DNA from: Bryobacterales bacterium
GTDB taxonomy: Bacteria; Acidobacteriota; Terriglobia; Bryobacterales; Bryobacteraceae
Assembly: GCA_020852755.1 (NCBI GenBank)
Contig: JADZAF010000155.1
Location: 1-42,786 of the forward strand
Reading direction: 5' to 3'
Length of the DNA: 42,786 nucleotides
Below the pieces are notes generated by a model that did not search any database, had not been told where the DNA came from, and saw nothing but the letters and a program-made list of their open reading frames with translations. Both the position numbers and the translations under genes were made by a program. Positions 23,982 to 32,272 of this stretch are shown here, piece after piece (positions within the stretch are counted from its first letter, which is position 1; each line of letters opens with the position of its first letter).

Positions 23982-24929
23982 GTGAGTCTTCCCGCCCAAC
24001 GCTTTTTCGTCCGCTATGCCTGGGGTGTGCTGGGGTACACGGTGCTGGTGGTGCTGTGGGGCGCCTACGTGCGCGCCAGCGGGTCGGGGGCCGGATGCGG
24101 CAGCCACTGGCCGCTGTGCAACGGGGAGGTGATCCCGCGCTCGGCGGAGGCGGAGACGCTGATCGAATTCACCCACCGGGTGACCAGCGGGCTGGACCTG
24201 CTGGCCGTGGCTGGGCTGTGGGCCTGGAGCCGGCGGCTCTTTGCGCGCGGCCACCTGGCGCGGCGGGCGGCCGCGTTCTCGGCGGTCTTCCTGCTGATCG
24301 AGGCTGTGCTCGGAGCGGGCCTGGTGCTGTTCGAGTACGTGGCGCAGAACGCCTCGGTGGGGCGCGCGCTGTACCTCTCGGCGCATTTGGCGAACACCCA
24401 GCTATTGCTGGCCATGCTGACCCTGACGGCCTGGTTCGCCGGACGGCCGCTGAAGGAATTGGAGTGGCGCGCGCTGCCCGGCAAGTTCCGCGCGGCGCTG
24501 CCGGCGGCGCTGCTGGTCGGCGTTACCGGCGCAATCGCGGCGCTGGGCGACACGCTATTCCCGGCGCCCTCCATGGCGGCGGGCATCCGGCAGGAGACCA
24601 CCGGCTCGCCGCACTGGCTGCTGCAACTGCGGCTGCTGCACCCCGCGGCCTCGATCCTGGTGGGCGGGTTCCTGCTGGCGCTGGCCCTGGGCGCCTGGCG
24701 GCGCGGGTCCGACAGCGCGCTGCGGCAGGCCGGCTTGTGGACCGGAGTTCTGGTCCTGGTGCAACTGGCGGCCGGAGGCATCAACGTGCTGCTGCTGGCG
24801 CCCATCTGGATGCAGATCGTCCACCTGCTGCTGGCGGACCTGCTGTGGATCGCGCTGGTGATCCTGGTGGTGGAGGAGGCGCGCCGGCAGGCGCTGGCGG
24901 TCATCGAGCCGCGGCCCCGGAGAGCCTGA
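23982..24929 (+). CDS. ctaA: Heme A synthase (COX15/CtaA)
   Basis: An integral membrane enzyme that oxidises the C8 methyl of heme O to the formyl group of heme A for cytochrome oxidase. There are eight hydrophobic segments in 315 aa. The four heme-binding His are at 65 (HRVTSG), 135 (SAHLANTQ), 220 (RLLHPAAS) and 281 (QIVHLLLADL). The extracellular Cys pair C39/C46 (CGSHWPLC) is as in Bacillus-type CtaA. The start is GTG at 23982. The gene ends inside the convergent fucosidase gene (29-nt overlap). No ctaB or cox genes are in the window. Confidence 0.94.
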   Translation: MSLPAQRFFVRYAWGVLGYTVLVVLWGAYVRASGSGAGCGSHWPLCNGEVIPRSAEAETLIEFTHRVTSGLDLLAVAGLWAWSRRLFARGHLARRAAAFSAVFLLIEAVLGAGLVLFEYVAQNASVGRALYLSAHLANTQLLLAMLTLTAWFAGRPLKELEWRALPGKFRAALPAALLVGVTGAIAALGDTLFPAPSMAAGIRQETTGSPHWLLQLRLLHPAASILVGGFLLALALGAWRRGSDSALRQAGLWTGVLVLVQLAAGGINVLLLAPIWMQIVHLLLADLLWIALVILVVEEARRQALAVIEPRPRRA

Positions 24930-26358
24930 CGGCATAAGCGTGCCGCGCGGCGCCGGCCGCGACATCGGGCATTTCGATTACCAGGTTCTGTCCCGAACGC
25001 GTCCATTTCAGCTCACCGTCGCGGCCCAACAGCGTGACGCTGCGCGGAGCGCGGGGCAATTCCTTGAGCGTCAGAGTGCGGCCGGGTGAGCCGGGCACGA
25101 TGGCGTACAGGTCGTCTCCCTTCGCGGTGAAGAACGCCTCGATCACGGCCTGGCCGGGGCGCTTGCGGTCCACGAAATCGGTCACGTCGTAGCGGGTCAT
25201 GTAGCGGCTGGATTTCAGCTCGGGCGCCTGGCCCTCGCTGAACTGGCGGGTGCGGCTCCAGGGACGGGTGCCGTAGATGGCCTCGCCGTTCACCTGCAGC
25301 CACTCCCCAATCTGAATGAGCCGCTCCTCCATGATGACCGGGATGCGCCCGTCGGCCGTGGGCCCGATGTCGAGCAGCAGGTTGCCGCCCCGGCTGGTGA
25401 GGTCGATCAGCATCAGGATCAGCTCGCGCTCGGTGCGGTAGTCCTTCAGGGTCTCCATGCGGTTGTAGCCGAAGGAATGGCCCATGCCGCGGTTTTCCTC
25501 CCAGGGACGGCTACTGCCGACCAGCCCGGCGGTGTATTCCGTAGTGAAATAGCCGCCATGCACGTGGCGGGTTTCCTTGCCCCAGCGGTCGTTGACGACG
25601 ACCTCGTCGCGCACGGGGGACTCGTTGACCAGCCATGCCAGCAGCTCGGGGCTCTTCCAGTCCTGGCTGGGCATGTCCCACTCGCCGTCGGAGAAGATGA
25701 GCGAAGGCCGGTAGCGGGTGACCAGGTCCTTGAACTGGGGATGCATGTGCGCGCTGACATAGCGCGGGCGGTCCTGGAGCCAGAGCGGGTTGTACCACTC
25801 GTAGAGCGAATAGTAGAAGCCCATGCGGAGACCCCGGCTGCGCACGGCGGCGGTGAGGTCGCCCGCCAGGTCGCGCCTGGGGCCGGCGGAGACGCTGTTC
25901 CAGGGCCGGTTCCAGGCGCGGTCGGCGTGCTCGCTGGGCCAGAGGGCGAAGCCGTCGTGGTGCTTGGAGGTAAGGACCACGTAGCGTGCTCCGGAGCGCG
26001 CGAACACGGCGGCCCAGTGATCGGGGTCGAAGAGTTCGGCGCGGAACAGCGGCGCGAAATCGAAATAGGGAAACTTCTCTCCGAAGACGCGCCGGTGAAA
26101 CTCCCAGGTGGGGTTCGGCTTGCCGGACTTGTCCGCGGGCCCGCGCTGCCAGGCGTTCCAATACCACTCCGAGTACTGGCCGACGGGAGCGAAGGCGGGC
26201 ACCGCGTAGACGCCCCAGTGGATGAAGATGCCGAACTTGGCCTCGTTGAACCACTGCGGGTTGGGGCGGCTGTCCAGGGACTGCCAGTTGGGTTGATAGG
26301 CCGGGGGCGCGGCGGCCAGCGCTCCCAGGACGACGAACAGCAGGGCGGCGGGTTTCAT
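24901..26358 (-). CDS. Exported GH29 alpha-L-fucosidase
   Basis: A 485-aa glycoside hydrolase that releases alpha-linked L-fucose. The signal peptide is MKPAALLFVVLGALAAAPPA; the start at 26358 has GGAG close upstream. GH29 features: WFNEAKFGIFIHWGVYAVPAF, RYVVLTSKHHDGFALWPS, MGFYYSLYEWYNP, and the nucleophile region PSLIFSDGEWD with D224, followed by GGNLLLDIGPTADGRIP and a C-terminal beta-sandwich. It is probably periplasmic. Its presence near the TonB-dependent receptors fits glycan use. It is divergent from the VIT/VWA gene. Confidence 0.95.
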   Translation of the reverse strand: MKPAALLFVVLGALAAAPPAYQPNWQSLDSRPNPQWFNEAKFGIFIHWGVYAVPAFAPVGQYSEWYWNAWQRGPADKSGKPNPTWEFHRRVFGEKFPYFDFAPLFRAELFDPDHWAAVFARSGARYVVLTSKHHDGFALWPSEHADRAWNRPWNSVSAGPRRDLAGDLTAAVRSRGLRMGFYYSLYEWYNPLWLQDRPRYVSAHMHPQFKDLVTRYRPSLIFSDGEWDMPSQDWKSPELLAWLVNESPVRDEVVVNDRWGKETRHVHGGYFTTEYTAGLVGSSRPWEENRGMGHSFGYNRMETLKDYRTERELILMLIDLTSRGGNLLLDIGPTADGRIPVIMEERLIQIGEWLQVNGEAIYGTRPWSRTRQFSEGQAPELKSSRYMTRYDVTDFVDRKRPGQAVIEAFFTAKGDDLYAIVPGSPGRTLTLKELPRAPRSVTLLGRDGELKWTRSGQNLVIEMPDVAAGAARHAYAVRLSGAAAR

Positions 26359-26435
26359 GAACCTCCGATTGTAAGAAAAAACCGTGAAAGGAATCCGGGG
26401 ATGAGGGCATTTCCGTATCGACGGAGATCCGAAAA

Positions 26436-28715
26436 ATGGCACCGAAATTCCTCATCGTTCTGGCCGCTACCGCCGGCCTGGCATGCGGCGCGCAGAGCGC
26501 CGGCTCGCTGGACAGCCCGAAAGGCTCCTGCCCCCTGAAGCACACCGCCGTGCAGGCGGAAATCACCGGCTTCACCGCCCGGGTCAACGTGACCCAGGTA
26601 TTTCAGAACCCGTTCCGGGAAACGATCGAAGCGGTCTACACCTTTCCGCTGCCCAACCGCGCGGCGGTGGATTCGATGGTGATGCTGATCGGGGACCGCA
26701 CGGTGCGCGGCAAGATCAAGCGCCGCGAAGAGGCGCGGGCCATCTACGAGGAAGCGCGCTCGCGGGGCCGGACGGCCGGCCTGCTGGACCAGGAACGGCC
26801 CAACATCTTCACGCAGTCGGTGGCCAACATCCTGGCCGGGCAGCAGGTGAAGATCACCATCAGCTACGTGGAAACGCTGAACTACGAAGAGGGCGAGTAC
26901 GGCTTCGTGTTTCCGATGGTGGTGGGACCGCGCTACATTCCGGGCAGGCCGGCGGGACAGCAGGGCGGCGGCTGGTCGCCGGACACCGACCGTGTACCGG
27001 ACGCCTCGCGGATCACGCCGCCGGTGGCCAGGCCGGGCACGCGCGCGGGACACGACATCTCGGTGGAAGTGGCGCTGGACGCGGGCATGCCGGTCGACCG
27101 CCTGCGTTCGGTGAACCACGAGATCGATTTCGAGCGGCCCTCGGCCACCCGCGCCCGGGTGCGGCTGCGGGAGCGGGCCGTGATTCCCAACAGGGACTTC
27201 GTGCTGCGCTACGACGTGGCCGGGCGGCGCATCTCGGACGCGGTGCTCACCCATCGCGGCAGCCGGGGCGGCTTCTTCACCCTGATCCTGCAGCCGCCGG
27301 AGCGGGTGACCCTGGCCGAAGTGACGCCCAAGGAACTGGTGTTCGTGCTGGACACGTCGGGCTCGATGTCGGGCTTTCCTATCGAAAAGGCGAAGGAGAC
27401 GATGAAGCTGGCGCTGGAGAGCCTGTATCCGCAGGACACCTTCAACCTGATCACCTTTGCTGGAGATACGCACATCCTGTTCCCGTCGCCGGCGCCGGCG
27501 AGTGAAGCCAACCTGCGGCGGGCGCAGGAATTCCTGGCGGCGCGGCGGGGCAGCGGCGGCACCGAGATGATGAAGGCGGTGCGCGCGGCCCTGGAGGCGT
27601 CGGAGAACCAGGCGGCGGTGCGCATCGTGTGCTTCATGACCGACGGGTACGTGGGCAACGAGGCGGAGATCATTGCGGAGGTCGGGCGGCATCCCAACGC
27701 GCGCGTCTTCTCCTTTGGCATCGGCAATTCGGTCAACCGGTACCTGCTGGACAAGATGGCCGAGATCGGCCGGGGCGAGGTGGAGTACGTGAGCCTGAAC
27801 GAAGACGGGTCGGCGGCGGCGAAGCGCTTTCACGAGCGGGTGCGCAACCCGCTGCTCACGGACGTGAGCATCGACTGGGGCGGGCTGCCCGTGCAGGATG
27901 TGTATCCGAAGCGTGTGCCGGACCTGTTCGCGGCCAAGGCGCTGGTGCTGTCGGGCCGCTACTCGGGAGCGGCGCGCGGGATGATCCGCATCAACGGAAA
28001 GGTCGCGGGACGGCCATGGTCGCGCCAGGTCTTCGTGGATCTGCCGGCCGGCGAGGCGCGCCACGACGTGCTGCCGGTGCTGTGGGCGCGCAACCGGATC
28101 GAGGATTTGCTGGACGAGCAGTTCGCCGGAGAGGAGGCCAGGGAGCGGGTGACCGAACTGGCGCTGGAGTACCAGTTGATGTCGCCCTTCACGTCGTTCG
28201 TGGCCGTGGAGGAGATGACCGTGACCGAGGGCGGACAGCCGCGCCGGGTCGAGGTGCCGGTGGAGATGCCGGAGGGGGTGAGCTACGAAGGCGTGTTCGG
28301 CCGGGAAAACGAGGTGATGGCCTCGACGGCGCCGGCCTCGATGATGGCCGGAGCGGCCCAGAGGGTTGCGGCCTCGCCCCGGATGATGCTCGAGCGGGCC
28401 GACATCCGCCTGCGGAGTCCCGCGGAAATGCGGCGGGAGAAGGATGCTTCCCGGATGCACGCCGAGGTCGCCAGGGCGGTGGAGGCTTACAGAAAGGGCC
28501 TGGCTCCGCAGGCGCGTTTCATCAGGAACGGAAAGGCCGAATTGCAGGTATGGCTGGCGGACACCTCGGCGGCCACGCTGGCGCGGTTGAAGGCGCTGGG
28601 GTTCGTGATTGTGGCGCGGCCGAACGGGACGCTGCTTGTCGGGCGGCTGCCGGTGGCGAAGCTGGCGGCGCTGGCGGAGATGCAGGGGATACGGTACGTG
28701 GCGCCCTGGGTGTGA
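26436..28715 (+). CDS. VIT and von Willebrand A domain protein, exported
   Basis: A 759-aa protein with signal peptide (FLIVLAATAGLACGAQS). Residues about 35-150 are a VIT domain (VQAEITGFTARVNVTQVFQNPF, AVYTFPLPNRAAVDSMVM, EEARAIYEEA). A VWA domain starts near 300, with the MIDAS motif DTSGSMS at 306-312, the second-site TEMM segment and FMTDG. This is the inter-alpha-trypsin-inhibitor heavy-chain layout, found in bacteria as surface or envelope proteins. No LPXTG or membrane anchor was found. The last 60 residues (LADTSAATLARLKALGFVIV, VGRLPVAKLAALAEMQGIRYVAP) look like a separate small alpha/beta domain similar to protease pro-domains. The function is unknown. A strong terminator follows. 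Confidence 0.88.
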   Translation: MAPKFLIVLAATAGLACGAQSAGSLDSPKGSCPLKHTAVQAEITGFTARVNVTQVFQNPFRETIEAVYTFPLPNRAAVDSMVMLIGDRTVRGKIKRREEARAIYEEARSRGRTAGLLDQERPNIFTQSVANILAGQQVKITISYVETLNYEEGEYGFVFPMVVGPRYIPGRPAGQQGGGWSPDTDRVPDASRITPPVARPGTRAGHDISVEVALDAGMPVDRLRSVNHEIDFERPSATRARVRLRERAVIPNRDFVLRYDVAGRRISDAVLTHRGSRGGFFTLILQPPERVTLAEVTPKELVFVLDTSGSMSGFPIEKAKETMKLALESLYPQDTFNLITFAGDTHILFPSPAPASEANLRRAQEFLAARRGSGGTEMMKAVRAALEASENQAAVRIVCFMTDGYVGNEAEIIAEVGRHPNARVFSFGIGNSVNRYLLDKMAEIGRGEVEYVSLNEDGSAAAKRFHERVRNPLLTDVSIDWGGLPVQDVYPKRVPDLFAAKALVLSGRYSGAARGMIRINGKVAGRPWSRQVFVDLPAGEARHDVLPVLWARNRIEDLLDEQFAGEEARERVTELALEYQLMSPFTSFVAVEEMTVTEGGQPRRVEVPVEMPEGVSYEGVFGRENEVMASTAPASMMAGAAQRVAASPRMMLERADIRLRSPAEMRREKDASRMHAEVARAVEAYRKGLAPQARFIRNGKAELQVWLADTSAATLARLKALGFVIVARPNGTLLVGRLPVAKLAALAEMQGIRYVAPWV

Positions 28716-28732
28716 GGGTGTGGGTGTAACGG

Positions 28733-28765
28733 AGCGGCGCTCCCCTGAGGGGCGCCGCTTTTTTT
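28733..28765 (+). terminator. Rho-independent terminator
   Basis: AGCGGCGC (28733-28740) pairs with GCGCCGCT (28752-28759). The stem continues through CCC/GGG to a tiny loop, and a run of seven T (28759-28765) follows. It lies 17 nt after the VIT/VWA stop codon. It is the clearest intrinsic terminator in the window. Confidence 0.92.
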
Positions 28766-28766
28766 G

Positions 28767-29420
28767 TCAATGCGGCGGCAGCAGTGCCGCCACGGCGCGC
28801 TGAGAGCGCGCGCGATTTCCCTGGGAGAGCATGCGGGCCATGGCGCGAGCTTCCCCGGCAGTGAATCGCAGGCGGCCCTTTTGAATGAGCTTCAAGACCT
28901 CGTCTCCCCAGCGAGCGCACATGATGCCGGTGGGAGGGTGATGGGGCTGGGCGAGCAGGAGGTGGCCGATTTCGTGGGCCAGGACCGCGCCCAGGATATC
29001 GGAGCGGCCGGCCAGGCAGGCCTTTTCAAGCTCCAGGGCGCGGTGGTAGAAGACGGCGGCGACGTGGTGGAATCCGGGGGCAAGAAGCGCGTAGCCGAGA
29101 GCGTGTTCCGTGGTGTGGGCCCGTTTCGCCATCTCGCGGCTGAGGATCCGGATCTCGAGATTCAGGGGATCGAACGGCGGCCGGCAGGCGGCGTCTCCCG
29201 GAACGCCGCTTTCGCCGGGAGAGCAGCGGGCCCACTCCATGGCGATTCCGGCCTCGCTGAATAGGGTCGAGGCATAGGCCTGCGCCTGATCCAGAATTCG
29301 GGGCGGGACTCCCGCGTAATCGTAGAGCCGCACCCGAACGGGTGTTTCTCCGAGTGCAGGTCCGGCCATTGCGGCCAGCAGGATCGCCCGCCGGCGAAGG
29401 TTCCTGAATCCCAGCGACAC
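28767..29420 (-). CDS. Small exported metzincin-like zinc protein
   Basis: A 217-aa protein with a signal-like N-terminus (RRRAILLAAMAGPALGETP). The zinc motif H149-E150-I-G-H153 is followed by H160 and by a Met-turn-like TGIM (M167). The third His is one residue further than in the canonical HExxHxxGxxH. Other conserved-looking parts are PVRVRLYDYAGVPP, ASTLFSEAGIAMEWARC and the Cys pair C66/C79. Secreted proteins of this kind recur in Acidobacteria without assigned substrates. The start is GTG at 29420, with its GGAGG held in a hairpin loop. It is divergent from the winged-helix regulator. Confidence 0.7.
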   Translation of the reverse strand: MSLGFRNLRRRAILLAAMAGPALGETPVRVRLYDYAGVPPRILDQAQAYASTLFSEAGIAMEWARCSPGESGVPGDAACRPPFDPLNLEIRILSREMAKRAHTTEHALGYALLAPGFHHVAAVFYHRALELEKACLAGRSDILGAVLAHEIGHLLLAQPHHPPTGIMCARWGDEVLKLIQKGRLRFTAGEARAMARMLSQGNRARSQRAVAALLPPH

Positions 29421-29422
29421 TT

Positions 29423-29441
29423 CCCTATCCCTCCGATAGGG
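29423..29441 (-). promoter_or_regulatory. Hairpin presenting the Shine-Dalgarno of the metzincin-like gene in its loop
   Basis: On the minus strand CCCTATC (29441-29435) pairs perfectly with GATAGGG (29429-29423), and the 5-nt loop is exactly GGAGG. The stem ends 2 nt before the GTG start. The loop-to-start spacing is 9 nt, so the loop is the ribosome site. A fold of this type can block or tune translation initiation. Confidence 0.55.
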
Positions 29442-29514
29442 CCGATTTTGCGGAGGACCGGGCCGCGGGGCGATAGACAGCGCCTGAAATCCGGCTGGAC
29501 TTTTTCTAACTCTC

Positions 29515-29524
29515 CGGTTAACCG
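29515..29524. promoter_or_regulatory. Palindrome within a divergent control region
   Basis: CGGTTAACCG is a perfect 10-bp palindrome, flanked by TCTAAC (29505-29510) and GTTAGA (29543-29548), which are inverted relative to each other. It lies about 80 bp upstream of the -10 box serving the winged-helix/propeller gene and could bind that regulator. Confidence 0.35.
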
Positions 29525-29600
29525 CTAAGTCGCGGGGAAACCGTTAGATTCCGGACACTGTTGAGGATGCTCACCCGCCCTGAAGGCGCGATTTCAGGGA

Positions 29601-29606
29601 TATAAT
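29601..29606 (+). promoter_or_regulatory. Consensus -10 box for the winged-helix/propeller gene
   Basis: A perfect TATAAT lies 39 nt before the ATG at 29646. The -35 region (CCTGAA at about 29579) is poor, so activation may be needed. GGGAGGGGG at 29620-29628 lies rather far from the start codon. Confidence 0.45.
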
Positions 29607-29645
29607 TCTCACAGAACCGGGAGGGGGCCTTACGGCGATCCGGAA

Positions 29646-31787
29646 ATGAAAGACGATCCGGAGAGGCGGATTCGGTTTGGTCCGTTCGAAGCGGATCTGG
29701 CGGCGGGCGAGCTGCGTAAAGACGGCCGGGTGGTGCGCCTTCAGGATCAGCCGTTTCAGATTCTGGCAACGCTGCTTGACCGACCTGGCGAAGTGATCAC
29801 CCGCGATGAGCTGCGGCTGCGGCTCTGGCCGGGCGACAGTTACGGGGACTTCGACCAGGGCCTCAACACGGCGGTAAACAAGCTCCGCGAGGCGCTGGGC
29901 GATTCACCATCCAACCCGCGGTTCGTGGAGACCCTGCCCAAACGCGGCTACCGGTTCATCCACCTGGTGGAGAGGCTCGGGAAGCCGTCCGGAGAACGCC
30001 GCCTATCCGCGTGGCGGCCGGAGCGCAAGCGGGCAGCCGCCCTGACGCTGGCCGCGGTCCTGGCGATCCCCGCCGCCGTGCTCTCTCTGCGAGCCGGCAG
30101 ACGTTCCGAGCCGCAACCGCAGTTACCCTTGCGGCGGTTCACTGTCCGCCGCCCGGATCCCACATATACGCTGCTGGATGCCCGCCGGGTTGCCATTTCC
30201 CCCAACGGACGCCATGTTGCCATTGTCGCGGACGCGGGCGTGGGCAGATTGTGGATTCAGGACCTGGATCAGGAGCAGCCCCGGCTCATCGAGGGAAGCG
30301 GCGGAGCGCTGACGGTTTTCTGGTCGCCGGACAGCGGGACCGTCGGTTTCGCTGTCGCGGGCGGCAAGCTCAGGAAGGTGCCTGCGCGGGGAGGCGCGCC
30401 GGCGCCGGTGGCGGAAACCGGCTGCGCGCACATCTCCGGCGCCGCCTGGAGTCCGGACGGCGCCTCGATCCTTTTCGCGTGCAGTTCCCCAACCGGGCTC
30501 TATGTCACGCCCTCCGCGGGGGGAACACCGGAGCGGGTGGTTTCTCCCGAGATGCTGGAGGGCGAACTCCAGGAGCGGGCGGAGGAACCGTTTCGAAAAT
30601 CTTCTTGCGTGTTCAATCCGCACTTCCTGCCCATAAAAGGGGGCGGGCAGACAGTCCTGTTCGTCTACAAGGGCCAATTGATGGCGAAGAACCTCCGGAC
30701 CGGGCGGCAGCACGCCGCCGGGCCGGGTTTCGAGCCGGTTTACGCCTCCGAAGGATACCTGCTGTACCGCCTGGGGACGGACTTGTGGGCCCGGCCGTTT
30801 TCGCCTCAACAGGCGAAGTTCGCGGGAGAAGGCGCCCTGGTGGCCCGAAATGCCACCGACGCTTCGGTCGCCTCCGACGGAACCCTGGTATATCGGGATG
30901 CGGTTTTCGAGCAGCTGGCCTGGGTGGACAGGAGAGGCGCGCGGCTGGAAACCGCGGGGCCGGTGGTGAAGGGAGCGTGGTATCCCGCTGTATCGCCGGA
31001 CGGGAGCCGGATTGCCGCGGAGACGCTGGAGAACGATTCCCTGGATATCTGGGTTTCCGATGCGCGCGGCGCCCGGATTCGCCTGACGTCGCACCCGGCC
31101 ACTGAAATCCTTCCGGTCTGGTCGCCCAGCGGAGATGAGGTGGCCTTCGGTTCCTACCAGGCAGGCAACATCGACATCTTTGTCCGGAAGGCGGATGGCG
31201 GGCCGGAGGGCCGGCCGCTGGTCGCCACGCCGCACAATGAGCGTGTCTCCGACTGGTCGCGGGACGGCCGGTACATCACTTACTCAGTGGCGCATCCGGA
31301 CAACGGGCACGATCTCTGGTACCTGGAAAGGAACGCCGGCGGCGGCTGGGAGCCTCGTCCTTTCCTGCGGACGGAATTCAACGAGAAGTCTCCGAAACTC
31401 TCGCCGGACGGCCGCTACGTAGCCTACCTGTCGGACGAATCGGGCCGGGACGAAGTCTATGTGCGCCAGTTTCCATCGGGAAGCCGGAAGTGGGCGGTCT
31501 CCAGCGGCGGCGCATCCCAGATGCGGTGGAGCCGGAACGGCCGGGAGATCTTCTACGTCGAGGCAGGAACGCTAGTAGCCGCCGAGGTGCGTCTCTCCCC
31601 GGGGTTCGAGGCGGGTCCGGCCACCGGCCTTTTCGCCCACTCCGCGTTCAATTCATCCTGGACCGACGCGAACTACGACGTCTCGCCGGATGGCCGGCGC
31701 GTTCTCGTCTCCGAGAGAGTGGGCGGGCAGGAGCCGGTGATCCACGTGGTGCAGAACTGGCTGGCCGGATTCCAGAGCCGGCGATAG
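29646..31787 (+). CDS. Membrane-anchored winged-helix regulator with TolB-like propeller
   Basis: A 713-aa one-component regulator of CadC/ToxR-like layout. Residues about 8-108 are an OmpR-type winged helix (IRFGPFEADLAAGELRKDG, FQILATLLDRPGEVITRDELRLRLW, LNTAVNKLREALGD, ETLPKRGYRFI). A transmembrane helix follows at about 131-150 (LTLAAVLAIPAAVLSLRAG). The periplasmic part has repeated WD40-like PD40 blades (AISPNGRHVAIVAD, AAWSPDGASILFAC, AVSPDGSRIAAETL, PKLSPDGRYVAYLSDESG, DVSPDGRRVLVSE). The propeller should sense an external ligand or partner while the N-terminus binds DNA. This architecture is heavily expanded in Acidobacteria. The divergent metzincin-like gene is a plausible target. 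Confidence 0.92.
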   Translation: MKDDPERRIRFGPFEADLAAGELRKDGRVVRLQDQPFQILATLLDRPGEVITRDELRLRLWPGDSYGDFDQGLNTAVNKLREALGDSPSNPRFVETLPKRGYRFIHLVERLGKPSGERRLSAWRPERKRAAALTLAAVLAIPAAVLSLRAGRRSEPQPQLPLRRFTVRRPDPTYTLLDARRVAISPNGRHVAIVADAGVGRLWIQDLDQEQPRLIEGSGGALTVFWSPDSGTVGFAVAGGKLRKVPARGGAPAPVAETGCAHISGAAWSPDGASILFACSSPTGLYVTPSAGGTPERVVSPEMLEGELQERAEEPFRKSSCVFNPHFLPIKGGGQTVLFVYKGQLMAKNLRTGRQHAAGPGFEPVYASEGYLLYRLGTDLWARPFSPQQAKFAGEGALVARNATDASVASDGTLVYRDAVFEQLAWVDRRGARLETAGPVVKGAWYPAVSPDGSRIAAETLENDSLDIWVSDARGARIRLTSHPATEILPVWSPSGDEVAFGSYQAGNIDIFVRKADGGPEGRPLVATPHNERVSDWSRDGRYITYSVAHPDNGHDLWYLERNAGGGWEPRPFLRTEFNEKSPKLSPDGRYVAYLSDESGRDEVYVRQFPSGSRKWAVSSGGASQMRWSRNGREIFYVEAGTLVAAEVRLSPGFEAGPATGLFAHSAFNSSWTDANYDVSPDGRRVLVSERVGGQEPVIHVVQNWLAGFQSRR

Positions 31788-31788
31788 G

Positions 31789-32214
31789 TCAGCTCTCCAG
31801 GGAGGCGTCCAGAGTGATGCTGGTGTTGAAGAGCCTGGAGACCGGACAGCCGGACTTGGCGGCCTGGGCGGCCTTGTCGAACGCTTCCTTCGAGGCGCCG
31901 GGGATTCTGGCTTTCAGCTGCAAGTGGCTTTGGGTGATGGCGAAGCCGTCGGCCTGCTTCTCCAGGGTGATGGTGCAGGTGGTTTCGATGCTCTCGGGGG
32001 TGAGTCCCGCCTGGCCCAGCTGAGCCGAGAGGGCCATGGAAAAACAACCCGCGTGAGCGGCGGCCAACAGTTCCTCCGGGTTGGTTCCCTTCCCTTCCTC
32101 GAAGCGCGTGTGGAAGGAATACGGCTGATGGGAGAGCGTTCCGCTCGCCGTCGACACCGTTCCCGATCCGCCGCGCAGGTCGCCGCGCCATTGCGCATGA
32201 GCCGTGCGTTTCAT
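31789..32214 (-). CDS. osmC: OsmC/Ohr family peroxiredoxin
   Basis: A 141-aa cytoplasmic thiol peroxidase for organic hydroperoxides. The catalytic Cys are C57 (AAAHAGCFSMALS) and C123 (KSGCPVSRLF). SFHTRFEEGKGTNPEELLAAA and the strand ITLDASLE are typical. The closest pattern is OsmC rather than Ohr. It lies 58 nt downstream of the M23 peptidase on the same strand and converges with the propeller regulator, almost touching its stop codon. Confidence 0.94.
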   Translation of the reverse strand: MKRTAHAQWRGDLRGGSGTVSTASGTLSHQPYSFHTRFEEGKGTNPEELLAAAHAGCFSMALSAQLGQAGLTPESIETTCTITLEKQADGFAITQSHLQLKARIPGASKEAFDKAAQAAKSGCPVSRLFNTSITLDASLES

Positions 32215-32272
32215 CCCGTGAGTCCTCTTCCTTTGTGATTTCGTCCCAGGTACTTTTTCAGGATAGCGAATC

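Noticed and set aside
26355..28460. 701-codon minus-strand open frame
   Set aside because: Antisense to the VIT/VWA gene; the translation is His/Arg-rich and low in complexity.
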